Positions 25,905 to 34,443 of a DNA stretch of 64,000 bases are shown here, piece by piece. Below the pieces are notes generated by a model. That model saw nothing but the letters and a program-made list of their open reading frames with translations, made no database searches and was not told the origin of the DNA. Numbering within the stretch: the stretch's first letter is position 1; the number at the start of each line of letters is the position of its first letter. This stretch comes from an uncultured Lachnospiraceae bacterium (lineage in GTDB: Bacteria > Bacillota > Clostridia > Lachnospirales > Lachnospiraceae), in contig CAJTUB010000010.1 of NCBI GenBank assembly GCA_910579465.1, positions 18,615-82,614 of the forward strand, given 5' to 3'. The position numbers and the translations under genes were made by a program.

Positions 25905-26032
25905 AGTGTGTTAAAGAGAATTTCTATAAAGCAAAAGGGGCTTTTCAGGGATACATACACTTTTTATAGGCAAAACGGGGTATACTATTTTTTACTTCAC
26001 AGGAAATACCGTGTTATATGAGTGTGTTAAAG
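25905..26032 (+). promoter_or_regulatory. copA upstream region with a 12-bp direct repeat and -10-like box
   Basis: AGTGTGTTAAAG occurs at 25905-25916 and again at 26021-26032. Between them lies GGGGTATACTATT, with a TATACT -10 candidate next to a GGGGTAT half-site of the kind seen in copper repressor operators. No complete CsoR or CopY palindrome is present, so the regulator is open. Confidence 0.4.
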
Positions 26033-26065
26033 TATTTCGGTAATCGGCAGACAGGAGGAATCGTT

Positions 26066-28414
26066 ATGAAAAAGGAAGTTTATAAGGTCGAGGGAATGAC
26101 CTGCGCTGCCTGCAGTGCTGCAGTAGAACGGGTGACAAGAAGGCTTCCGGGAATGAAAGAGGCAAGCGTAAATCTGGTGGCGGCAAGGCTTACGGTGATT
26201 TATGATGAAACACAGACCGCGTCCGGGGATATTATTGCAAAGGTGGAGAAGGCAGGTTTCGGGATTGCGCCGTATGTGGACAGTGCAAAACGGCGCGAGG
26301 AAGAAGCGCAGAAGGAAGTAAAGGAGCTCGCGGCAGAAAAGCGGCGTCTGATTATTGCGGCAGTGTTTGCGGTACCGCTTCTGTATCTGGCAATGGGACA
26401 TATGCTGCCGAAGCCGCTCCCGCTTCCGGCGTTTCTGTCACCGGCAGAGGCTCCGTTTGCGTTTGCCCTGGTGCAGCTGCTTCTGACGCTTCCGGTGCTC
26501 TACTGTGGCAGAAACTTTTTCATTGTAGGCTATAAGGCCCTTTTTTCCGGAAATCCGAATATGGATACCCTGGTGGCAGTCGGTACGACGGCAGCATTTC
26601 TCTACAGTCTCGTGCAGACGGTAATTGTGCGGGTGGATGCCATGGCGGTACATCATCTGTATTATGAGTCCGCAGCGGTAGTCATTACATTGATTATGCT
26701 CGGAAAGTATATGGAGCGCCGGAGCAAGGGAAAGACCTCTAAGGCAATTACAAAGCTTCTTGCGCTTGCGCCGAAGAAGGCAATCCTGCTGACTGAGGAA
26801 GGAGAAAAGGAGATTGCGTCGGAGTTACTCTGTATCGGGGATAAGGTCATTGTACGGCCGGGAAGCGCAGTACCGGCGGACGGTATCGTGACTGCCGGAA
26901 GCAGTGCCGTAGACGAGTCCATGCTGACGGGAGAAAGCATCCCTGTGGAAAAGACGGAGGGCAGCAGCGTCATCGGCGGCTCGGTGAATTATAACGGAAT
27001 GCTGACGGTCGAGGTAACACGTACCGGGGAAGAAACTACACTGGCAGGGATTGTCCGGCTGATGGAGGAGGCGCAGGAGAAGAAGGCGCCGATTGCAAGA
27101 ATGGCGGATATCGTGTCAGGCTATTTTGTTCCGGCAGTTATGGTAATTGCGCTTGTGGCAGGGCTTGTATGGCTGCTTCTTATGAAGGACTTTTCATTTG
27201 CGCTGCGGATTTTCGTATCGGTGCTTGTGATTGCGTGTCCGTGCGCTCTCGGGCTTGCAACGCCGACGGCGATTATGGTTGGAACCGGGCTTGGTGCTTC
27301 CCACGGAATTTTAATTAAAAGCGGGGAAGCACTGGAGGCGGTCAGCCGTGTCAGTACAGTAATTCTTGATAAGACGGGAACGATTACCGAAGGAAAGCCA
27401 AGAGCTGCCTCTCTTGCGGTCTGTGGAAAGGACACGGAGAAAAGGGACTTTTCCGCCGGGGAGCTTCCGGCAGGAAGTGAGGAGGAACGGCTGCTGCGTC
27501 TTGCGGCTGCCGCAGAAAGCTTCAGCGAGCATCCGCTTGCGCGTGCGGTGCGGGAAGCAGCGGCGGAGGTATTTCCGGAAGAAGAGTTCCGGAGTATTTC
27601 TGCGGACACAACGGACTTCCGGAGTGCAACCGGCATGGGCGTATATGCGTGTTACCGGGGAACGCCGGTGTATGTCGGGAGCCTGCATTATCTGAAGGAA
27701 TGCGGAATCGACGTGACGGAAGCAGAGCCGTTAGCAGAGAAGTTTGCGGAAGCAGGGCAGACGGTGCTTGCAGTAGCGGCGGGAACGGAAACGGCACAGA
27801 AGGAAGCGGAGACAGGAGAGGGTATACAGGCTGAGGTCATAGGTATTCTCGGTATCTCTGACCGCATCAAGGAAACCAGCGCCGAAGCCATTGCTACACT
27901 GCGCCGGATGGGCGTCCATGTGTGCATGCTGACCGGCGACAACAAACGGGCGGCAGAGGCAATCGGCAGACAGGCAGGCGTGGATGAAATCATTGCAGAG
28001 GTGCTGCCGGAGGATAAAGCAAAGGTAGTAGCCGGGCGTAAGGAGGCAGGCGAACGGGTTATGATGGTAGGCGACGGTATCAACGACGCACCGGCTCTTG
28101 CGGCGGCAGACTGCGGCGCCGCAATCGGCAGCGGAAGCGATATTGCCATCGAATCGGCATCGATTGTCCTTGTAAAATCCGACCTGCGGGACGTAGCGCG
28201 CGCGATTCGCCTCGGGCGGCTGACGATACGCAATATCAAGCAGAATCTGTTCTGGGCATTCTTTTATAACAGTATCGGGATTCCGGTTGCAGCGGGGCTG
28301 CTTTATCCGTTCAACGGGCTTTTGTTAAACCCGATGTTAGGCGGCTTTGCGATGTCGTTAAGCTCCGTCTTTGTAGTAGGAAATGCACTGCGCCTGCGGA
28401 CGAAAAAGCTGTAA
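26066..28414 (+). CDS. copA: Copper-exporting P1B-type ATPase
   Basis: A 782-residue copper efflux pump. There is one N-terminal heavy-metal-associated domain with GMTCAACS (Cys13, Cys16) and eight predicted membrane segments. The intramembrane CPC motif is at 391-393, the phosphorylated Asp435 in DKTGTITEGK, an HP motif in SEHPLA, and the GDGINDAP hinge near 669-676. CPC with a single GMTCxxC domain points to Cu(I). The ATG at 26066 follows AGGAGGA by seven bases; a longer frame from 26018 lacks a ribosome site. About 75 codons in the nucleotide-binding domain (near 27420-27830) carry extra insertions relative to compact homologues. copZ follows 106 bases later. Confidence 0.95.
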   Translation: MKKEVYKVEGMTCAACSAAVERVTRRLPGMKEASVNLVAARLTVIYDETQTASGDIIAKVEKAGFGIAPYVDSAKRREEEAQKEVKELAAEKRRLIIAAVFAVPLLYLAMGHMLPKPLPLPAFLSPAEAPFAFALVQLLLTLPVLYCGRNFFIVGYKALFSGNPNMDTLVAVGTTAAFLYSLVQTVIVRVDAMAVHHLYYESAAVVITLIMLGKYMERRSKGKTSKAITKLLALAPKKAILLTEEGEKEIASELLCIGDKVIVRPGSAVPADGIVTAGSSAVDESMLTGESIPVEKTEGSSVIGGSVNYNGMLTVEVTRTGEETTLAGIVRLMEEAQEKKAPIARMADIVSGYFVPAVMVIALVAGLVWLLLMKDFSFALRIFVSVLVIACPCALGLATPTAIMVGTGLGASHGILIKSGEALEAVSRVSTVILDKTGTITEGKPRAASLAVCGKDTEKRDFSAGELPAGSEEERLLRLAAAAESFSEHPLARAVREAAAEVFPEEEFRSISADTTDFRSATGMGVYACYRGTPVYVGSLHYLKECGIDVTEAEPLAEKFAEAGQTVLAVAAGTETAQKEAETGEGIQAEVIGILGISDRIKETSAEAIATLRRMGVHVCMLTGDNKRAAEAIGRQAGVDEIIAEVLPEDKAKVVAGRKEAGERVMMVGDGINDAPALAAADCGAAIGSGSDIAIESASIVLVKSDLRDVARAIRLGRLTIRNIKQNLFWAFFYNSIGIPVAAGLLYPFNGLLLNPMLGGFAMSLSSVFVVGNALRLRTKKL

Positions 28415-28520
28415 AATCCGAAAGGAAAGGGCTTTTACGTAAAAAACCAGGATGGGAAGTCCTTACTGGCGGTAAGGGTTATTAACCATAAATATATTGA
28501 GCAGAAAGGAAGAAAACGAA

Positions 28521-28715
28521 ATGACAACACTAAATATCGAAGGAATGCGCTGCGATGCCTGCGTGGCAAGAATCGAAAAGGCACTGGGAGCAGCGGGTAT
28601 CACACACAAGGTAGACCTGAACACAAAAACCGTAGAGGTAGAGGGTGATGATGCGGTAATAGCTAAGGCAATGGAAGAAATTGAGGATCTTGGTTTTGGC
28701 GTGGGAAAGGCTTGA
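28521..28715 (+). CDS. copZ: Copper chaperone, heavy-metal-associated domain protein
   Basis: A 64-residue single HMA domain: metal motif GMRCDACVARIEKAL with Cys near residues 10 and 13, then the beta-alpha-beta pattern ending LGFGVGKA. Such proteins carry Cu(I) to a CopA pump. The ATG at 28521 has AGAAAGGAAG upstream. The 106-base gap after copA holds small hairpins (CCTTAC/GTAAGG at 28461-28477), possibly for differential expression. MRC replaces the commoner MTC in the motif. Confidence 0.9.
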   Translation: MTTLNIEGMRCDACVARIEKALGAAGITHKVDLNTKTVEVEGDDAVIAKAMEEIEDLGFGVGKA

Positions 28716-28735
28716 CGCCGGGGCATTACGAACTT

Positions 28736-28788
28736 CTCTTACAAGCGGTAGGATCCTGTCCGCAGGAAAGATGTACCGCTTGTAAGAG
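28736..28788. repeat. 15-bp perfect inverted repeat between copZ and the nucleosidase gene
   Basis: CTCTTACAAGCGGTA (28736-28750) and TACCGCTTGTAAGAG (28774-28788) are exact inverse complements with a 23-base loop. The loop contains a nested TCCTG/CAGGA stem (28754-28767). No T-tract follows on either strand, so it is not a textbook terminator. It lies between the converging ends of copZ and mtnN. Confidence 0.8.
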
Positions 28789-28805
28789 GTACAGCATAGA
28801 AGCTC

Positions 28806-29516
28806 TTACGGCTGTGCTGCCAGCTTTTTTGCCAGACCGCAGACCAGATTTACCGTATGGCGGATTGCCTTTGCCTCAAAGACCGGGTAATCCTCGCTGG
28901 CAGAATCATCCGCCTTGTCGGAGATGGCGCGGATAATCAGGAATGGAACGCCGTTGTTATGGGCAGTCTGCGCAATCGCAGCTCCCTCCATTTCGGTGCA
29001 TATGCCGGAAAAGGCGGAGACCAGCCATTCTTTCTTTTCCTTTGCCGCAATAAACTGGTCGCCGGTTAAAATGCGTCCTGTATGTACGGCAATCTCCGGA
29101 TTTACTTCATAGCAGACCGAAGCGGCAAGCGCACGCAGGAACTCGTCTGCTGCGAACGCGGAGGTATCCATCCGCGGAATTACGCCGACGTCATAGCCAA
29201 AGGCCGTGGCGTCCATATCGTGCTGTACGGCATCCGTAGAAAGTACAATATCGCCGATGTTAATCTGAGCATTCAGGGAACCGGCGATTCCGGTATTGAT
29301 AATACAGTCTGTCCCGAAGCGGTCGATTAACTGCTGGGCGCAGATGGCGGCATTTACCTTGCCGATGCCGGAGCGTACAACCACAACCGGCAGCCCCATC
29401 AGCTCTCCCTCATAAAATGTCAGAGATGCCTGTTCGGTTACGCGGGCGTCTTTCATGTTTTCCTTTAAGCGCGCAACTTCTTCGTCCATTGCGCCGATAA
29501 TCCCGAGTTTTTTCAT
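28806..29516 (-). CDS. mtnN: 5'-methylthioadenosine/S-adenosylhomocysteine nucleosidase
   Basis: Cleaves MTA and SAH to adenine plus the thioribose product, recycling products of SAM chemistry. The 236-residue protein starts with KKLGIIGAMDEEV, whose Glu is the catalytic base position of the family. It has VVVRSGIGKVNAA and NTGIAGSLN, the substrate loop CTEMEGAAIAQTAHNN, and the catalytic Asp in RAISDKADDSA. ATG 29516 follows GAGGAGGG at eight bases; a frame extending 66 bases further has no ribosome site. Single gene with no cotranscribed neighbour on this strand. Confidence 0.95.
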   Translation of the reverse strand: MKKLGIIGAMDEEVARLKENMKDARVTEQASLTFYEGELMGLPVVVVRSGIGKVNAAICAQQLIDRFGTDCIINTGIAGSLNAQINIGDIVLSTDAVQHDMDATAFGYDVGVIPRMDTSAFAADEFLRALAASVCYEVNPEIAVHTGRILTGDQFIAAKEKKEWLVSAFSGICTEMEGAAIAQTAHNNGVPFLIIRAISDKADDSASEDYPVFEAKAIRHTVNLVCGLAKKLAAQP

Positions 29517-29695
29517 GGCATATTCCCTCCTCTGCCTTTTAATGATATTAACTAGTTTAGCATAAAGAGGGGAAAAGTACAAGGGCTCTTCCGGCGAAGC
29601 CCGGAGTATTTTTTAGGTTTCATTTCAGGTCGGGATAGCAGAAGCTGTTAAAGCACCCAGCTGCGGTTCCATGGGGAAGCGTCCGGGAGAGATTC

Positions 29696-32600
29696 TCAGC
29701 TATCATTCGAAACCGCCCAGTTGTTATCAAGCGGCGGATGCTCCCCGCCCTTATTCAGATAAATCCGGTCTATCTGAAGTCCTGTATCGCATGCATATAT
29801 CGAAAAGGTATGTTCTCCCGCGGAGAAATGTATCCTGCCTGTCAGACACCAGAAATACAGATGCAATGTTGCATAATGGCATAACTGACCGTTATTATAC
29901 TGCATGCTCTGCGGAAGCACTTCTCCGTCAACCGCGAAATAACAGCTGTCCGACATATGGTTCTCATATAATATAAGGAGCCATACGTTATATTCGCCTT
30001 CCTCCGAAATATGGATACGGTAATGCATTCCCGGAGCATCCTTTGCGTTTTTCCACATATAAGGCTTACCGGGCACCTGCATTGCAAGACCGCGGCCTCC
30101 GTCGGTCAGCGCGTGCACATGTCTCCAATATATTTTACCTGTCGCGTCAGGCGTAAGATATGCGTCTGCATTCCCTGCAAGCGCATATTCCGCCTCTATG
30201 GCAATCTTCCCGTCCTTTTCGGCAAAGACACCATTGCCAAACAGAAGTGTTATATCCTCTGTAGTTCCAGTCTTGTAATAGCTGTCATACCGTCCGTTTT
30301 CCACATAGGGCTGTGCAACGAGGTCGTTTTTCATATAAATCCGGTTATGCTTCCAGAATTCCTGATCAGCATATACCATAGCAGGCAACAGTTCCGTGTC
30401 GTCCTCGCAATAGAGTCCGGCCCGGATGTCATCAAGCGTTTCCCAGCATACCTCTGGTTCATCTGCCATAGAAGGTGCCGAAACAGCCCCATAGTAGGTT
30501 TCGCGCTTTTTCTGCGTGTATATTACAAGCTTATCGAGCGTTACATAATTATCAATCATATACACTTTCATGGTATGCCTGCCTGCGGACAGATACGGGA
30601 GCCTGGTATATAATTTCTCACCGTTATTCATAACGCTGCCATGCCAGTTTCCGCGCCATTCGTCGTTTGTCTCCGATTCTATGATAAATGGCTCAAAGTC
30701 GTCAATCCCTATGCCAAACCTGACTCTGCCCGCGGAGTCAAGCGTAAGGAACCTTGTGATTTCAAGCTCAAATTTCCCTTCGCTGAAAAGTGAAAATTCG
30801 TACATGATAGAAGGGTTATCGGTAAGAGAGGTATCACTGAGCGGACAAAGCATAGGATTGTATGCCATAATCACGCTGCCGCCTTCCCGCCCCATACCAT
30901 ACACCTTATACCAGCCAGCTTTTTCAAGCGGCGGTAAATATACGGGTGCGCCGCAGCATTCGTTATAGGTCTCCGCGGGAATACATACCGCCCCGTCGGC
31001 TTCCATATGGGACAGGAGGCATTCGCCGTCCGTACACCCGGCTTCCGCTCTGACCTTTAGATGGATTTCCTGTTCTTTTTCAAGGAGGCGGATTGTTAAT
31101 CCAGCCTCCTTCCCTGTGTATGCTGTTTCATCGTTAATACTTATATAAATGCGTTTCTCTTCCTTAATTTTTCCTGCTTCCTCCGATAGAGTAAGCCATA
31201 CCGGTGTCCCTGTTATTTCAAACGAAAGGGCAGATGCAGATGTATTGCCGAGTTCAAACCATTTCTGACGGGTGCCCCCGCTGTAAAATACAATAGTTCC
31301 TTCCTTTGAGGTTTCACTCCCGTCCCACAGAACCGCCTTTACATCAAGTGTTCTTCTTTTAATTGAAGGTCTGCATACGGGATAAAAGCATATCCCCGGC
31401 GGCGGAAAAGAATCGGGAGTCAGAATGTTTTCCCACTTCCCATCCTGCATATGCACATTGTAGTATCGTAGCATCTTTTTTAAATACTGTGTCATTTTGC
31501 GTGAATATTCCGTGTAAAGGTCCGCAGCCATATCGTTTCCCCTGTCATAAGAAAGAACGCTACGGTCGGCATAATAAAAGGCATGGTTCACATAATAGGA
31601 GGAATGCACCTTAAACAAAAACATCTGGAAAAACGCATCCTTTTCATTATCAGGAAGACAGGTATAGATTTCATTGGCGCGCGCAAATACCCTTTCGAGC
31701 CTGCACAGACGTGCCCCGGCTTCGTCTCCGTAGCCTGCCTGCATAAATACCATAGGCTGCATATGCTCTATTTTCCTCACATTTGTCAGATGCGCGTATT
31801 CCTCATATAAATCTGCAAGCTCTTCGCCATATCCGCCCGAAAAATAAGAATCAAACCACTGTGCGGTATAGGCGTGGATATCACAGGTCACAGGCGTATC
31901 CTTGCCCGCGTTCCATGCATAGGTGAGAAACGCCTCCATATCCATTTCAAGCGGCTTAAGCGCGCCTACATTTAGGACCCACATCTTCCGTATACCGTTT
32001 GCATACGCCTTTCTAAGCTCATTTGTCGTATGCGAAAGCGGCATCGTATTAAAGAAAAGATAGCTCATATCGGTAGTTCCCCAATAGGAGGCATGAAAAT
32101 ACAATCCATGCCCGCCTGCTCTTTTTCTTTCCTTTTCATCCGGATAACGCCGGATATGCCCGAAATTATCATTTACCCATATAAGGGTGACGTCTTCAGG
32201 GATAGTAAGACCTGCGTTATAGAGCTCAAGAACCTCCTTGTATGGAATAAATGACTGCAAGGCACACGAAGCTGATGAAAGGCCGCATTCCGTTTTGATG
32301 AGCTGCCTCTGGTCGTCCATGATTGTTTCTAAAAGCCTGATTTTTGCCGAAAGCTTTTCTTCCTCTGTAAGTGCGGCGTCCTCATTTATCATCCTTGTGG
32401 AAAACCCGTAATCGTGAACGCCTCTCATACCGATGGTATAACAGACCTCGTAATCCTTATTCATTTCTACGCTTTCGCGCCAGTATTCCCTGATGACTTC
32501 CCTGTTCTTACCAGGTATCGAATAATCATAATAGACCGCTTGGTGTTCTTTATCGTCAGAGGTTTTTAATTTCCCGGAATGAACGGCGTTGTAATCGCTT

Positions 32601-33343
32601 TTGTAGCCTTTCTTTGCAAGCCAGGGCGTCCATTCGTTCTGGTTGCTCCGCATAAGCATATCACAGTGGGATGTGCCGATGACGATTCCCATTTCATTGG
32701 CAAGCCATGCGCTTTTTGGATTTTCCTGAAAATAATTGACGTGCATGGCAGGCCACAGATAATTTCCCTTAAGCCGGAGTAGCAGTTCATATATTTTTTC
32801 ATACAGTTCAGGACCTATCGTGCCGTCGCCTGTATGCTTTGCTGCCCATTCTTCCAGCTCTTCCTCGTCATTTAAAAAGATACCTCTGTACTGGACCGAA
32901 GGATAGTCGGCTCTGAAAAATCTGTCCGGAATTATAATGCGGGCGTTCTTCTTTACAGGCACATCGGCAAAGAAATACCAGGGCGACACGCCGAAATAAG
33001 CTGACATTTCATAGATTCCATAGACTGTACCACGCTTATCGGCTCCGTTTATATAAAGAGTTCCTCCAAACTCCTTAATAACGTAGCCTTCCCATGCTTC
33101 AAGAATCTCTTCTTCCTCTGGAGACGTACCGCAGTAGTCAAATTTCCTGACATTTTTTGTCGCGGCCAGAATATCAATTCCTTTGATACTTTCTTCTTTG
33201 CAAAGCTCAATAAGCTGCACATCTGCGTCCGTAATTTTTATCAGGTCGTTTTTCAGATTATTAAGGGCAATTTTTACTGCGGACGTTTCATCGCTGTAAT
33301 ACCCGATACGGATTGTGTCTTCAAGTATCATTTGAGGTTTCAT
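29696..33343 (-). CDS. GH115 family xylan alpha-1,2-glucuronidase
   Basis: A 1215-residue glycosidase of the GH115 type, which removes (4-O-methyl)glucuronic acid side groups from xylan. Recognisable blocks are GTVYGIYEMSAYFGVSPWYFFADVP, PSVQYRGIFLNDEEELEEWA, LRLKGNYLWPAMHVNYF and the TLIWVNDNFGHIRRYPDE region. The C-terminal third contains beta-sandwich domains typical of the family. There is no signal peptide, so it acts on imported oligosaccharides in the cytoplasm. The ribosome site is AAGGAGGG, seven bases before ATG. An AraC regulator is divergently placed 165 bases away. Codon use is somewhat more AT-rich than the murA or SMC regions. Confidence 0.93.
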   Translation of the reverse strand: MKPQMILEDTIRIGYYSDETSAVKIALNNLKNDLIKITDADVQLIELCKEESIKGIDILAATKNVRKFDYCGTSPEEEEILEAWEGYVIKEFGGTLYINGADKRGTVYGIYEMSAYFGVSPWYFFADVPVKKNARIIIPDRFFRADYPSVQYRGIFLNDEEELEEWAAKHTGDGTIGPELYEKIYELLLRLKGNYLWPAMHVNYFQENPKSAWLANEMGIVIGTSHCDMLMRSNQNEWTPWLAKKGYKSDYNAVHSGKLKTSDDKEHQAVYYDYSIPGKNREVIREYWRESVEMNKDYEVCYTIGMRGVHDYGFSTRMINEDAALTEEEKLSAKIRLLETIMDDQRQLIKTECGLSSASCALQSFIPYKEVLELYNAGLTIPEDVTLIWVNDNFGHIRRYPDEKERKRAGGHGLYFHASYWGTTDMSYLFFNTMPLSHTTNELRKAYANGIRKMWVLNVGALKPLEMDMEAFLTYAWNAGKDTPVTCDIHAYTAQWFDSYFSGGYGEELADLYEEYAHLTNVRKIEHMQPMVFMQAGYGDEAGARLCRLERVFARANEIYTCLPDNEKDAFFQMFLFKVHSSYYVNHAFYYADRSVLSYDRGNDMAADLYTEYSRKMTQYLKKMLRYYNVHMQDGKWENILTPDSFPPPGICFYPVCRPSIKRRTLDVKAVLWDGSETSKEGTIVFYSGGTRQKWFELGNTSASALSFEITGTPVWLTLSEEAGKIKEEKRIYISINDETAYTGKEAGLTIRLLEKEQEIHLKVRAEAGCTDGECLLSHMEADGAVCIPAETYNECCGAPVYLPPLEKAGWYKVYGMGREGGSVIMAYNPMLCPLSDTSLTDNPSIMYEFSLFSEGKFELEITRFLTLDSAGRVRFGIGIDDFEPFIIESETNDEWRGNWHGSVMNNGEKLYTRLPYLSAGRHTMKVYMIDNYVTLDKLVIYTQKKRETYYGAVSAPSMADEPEVCWETLDDIRAGLYCEDDTELLPAMVYADQEFWKHNRIYMKNDLVAQPYVENGRYDSYYKTGTTEDITLLFGNGVFAEKDGKIAIEAEYALAGNADAYLTPDATGKIYWRHVHALTDGGRGLAMQVPGKPYMWKNAKDAPGMHYRIHISEEGEYNVWLLILYENHMSDSCYFAVDGEVLPQSMQYNNGQLCHYATLHLYFWCLTGRIHFSAGEHTFSIYACDTGLQIDRIYLNKGGEHPPLDNNWAVSNDS

Positions 33344-33413
33344 GCCAACCCTCCTTATGTTTTATTCCAATATTGTTAAATCAATTGCATATCACTTCTA
33401 TTACATTACTATA

Positions 33414-33427
33414 ATAGCATCTGCTAT
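33414..33427. promoter_or_regulatory. Palindrome midway between GH115 and araC-type genes
   Basis: ATAGCATCTGCTAT is a perfect ATAGCA/TGCTAT dyad with a two-base centre, 71 bases upstream of GH115 and 82 upstream of the regulator. It is a candidate regulator site for the divergent pair. Confidence 0.4.
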
Positions 33428-33459
33428 CGCATATTTCTATGCTTTTTTATCCAATAATA

Positions 33460-33488
33460 TTGCGTTTTCAGTTATTGCGTGCTATACT
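33460..33488 (+). promoter_or_regulatory. Promoter for the AraC family regulator
   Basis: -35 TTGCGT (33460-33465), 17-bp spacer, -10 TATACT (33483-33488). It would give a leader of only about 15 bases carrying GGAGGGG. Confidence 0.45.
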
Positions 33489-33508
33489 TTCCTGCGGAGG
33501 GGATTATT

Positions 33509-34348
33509 ATGGAGCAACAGAATAGCAATATGCCTTACATTTATGAGGAAATAAAAGAAAGTATTCTGCTTGAACATCGTATAGGGGAAAATTACAAGAA
33601 CATCTTTCACAAGCACAACGGTTATGAAATATACCTTCTTTTACAGGGGGATATCAATATGCTTGTCGAGCATTCCTGTGTTCATATCGGAAGAGGTGCC
33701 TTAGCAATTATGAACCCTACGGAATATCACCTTGCCGTAAGTCTGGACGGCGGTTTATATGAACGTTATACCCTTAATCTTACCACCAGGTTTTTGCAGA
33801 GTCTGACTACAGATAAGACCAATTTCATATCCTTTTTTGATAAAAGGAACCCGGGACAGAATAATGTTGTTACTCTGCCTGAAGACAACATCCATACTCT
33901 GTTAGCTCTGTTCGATTCACTGAAAGGTTCGTTGGACAGCGACGCCTTTTGCAGTGACATACTTGCCAATTCATACTGTATGCAGGTGCTTTATTTTGTC
34001 TGCCAGAAATTTATTGAATCAGAAAACATACCCGCTAATATTATGCCGCCGCTGATAACGCAGACAATACAATATATAAACGATAATATTACTGAGAGCT
34101 TCACTCTTGCCGATATCGGAAACGAACTCAGCTACAATAAGGATTATATTGGCAAAAAATTTAAGCAGTATACTGGTATCCCTCTGAAAACCTATATTCT
34201 CGAAAAAAAGATTGACCTTGCACAATCCCTTCTTACACAAGGTCAGTCTGTAACCGATACGTGTTTTAACACGGGGTTTAAGGATTACGCCAATTTTATC
34301 CGGACCTTCAAAAAATATACCGGATATACTCCGAACAAAAGCAGATAG
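33509..34348 (+). CDS. AraC family transcriptional regulator of xylan genes (inferred)
   Basis: A 279-residue regulator. The N-terminal half is a cupin-like sensing domain (HKHNGYEIYLLLQGDINMLVE; IMNPTEYHLA). The C-terminal 100 residues hold the two helix-turn-helix units: ITESFTLADIGNELSYNKDYIGKKFKQYTG and QSVTDTCFNTGFKDYANFIRTFKKYTGYTP. Members of this type usually activate sugar-use genes when a sugar binds the cupin. Divergent placement next to GH115 suggests it controls that gene; whether it also controls the GH10 and GH43 genes is unknown. ATG 33509 follows GGAGGGG at six bases. Confidence 0.9.
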   Translation: MEQQNSNMPYIYEEIKESILLEHRIGENYKNIFHKHNGYEIYLLLQGDINMLVEHSCVHIGRGALAIMNPTEYHLAVSLDGGLYERYTLNLTTRFLQSLTTDKTNFISFFDKRNPGQNNVVTLPEDNIHTLLALFDSLKGSLDSDAFCSDILANSYCMQVLYFVCQKFIESENIPANIMPPLITQTIQYINDNITESFTLADIGNELSYNKDYIGKKFKQYTGIPLKTYILEKKIDLAQSLLTQGQSVTDTCFNTGFKDYANFIRTFKKYTGYTPNKSR

Positions 34349-34357
34349 GAAAACTCT

Positions 34358-34386
34358 TTTCAAGTCCCGGTGTTCTGTGATATAAT
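34358..34386 (+). promoter_or_regulatory. Promoter for the dCache chemoreceptor
   Basis: -35 TTTCAA (34358-34363), 17-bp spacer, perfect -10 TATAAT (34381-34386), 57 bases before the start codon. Confidence 0.6.
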
Positions 34387-34443
34387 GATGTGTCGTAGTG
34401 CATAAATTAATTAGACAAAAATAGCTTAAGAGGAGAGAGAACC

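Noticed and set aside
28712..28936. Open frame after copZ on the plus strand
   Set aside because: It runs through the 15-bp inverted repeat and antisense to mtnN, and has no ribosome site or family resemblance.
29583..29625. GGGCT/AGCCC hairpin with T-tract on the plus strand upstream of mtnN
   Set aside because: No plus-strand gene ends there, so a terminator role has no target; probably chance or a weak minus-strand structure.
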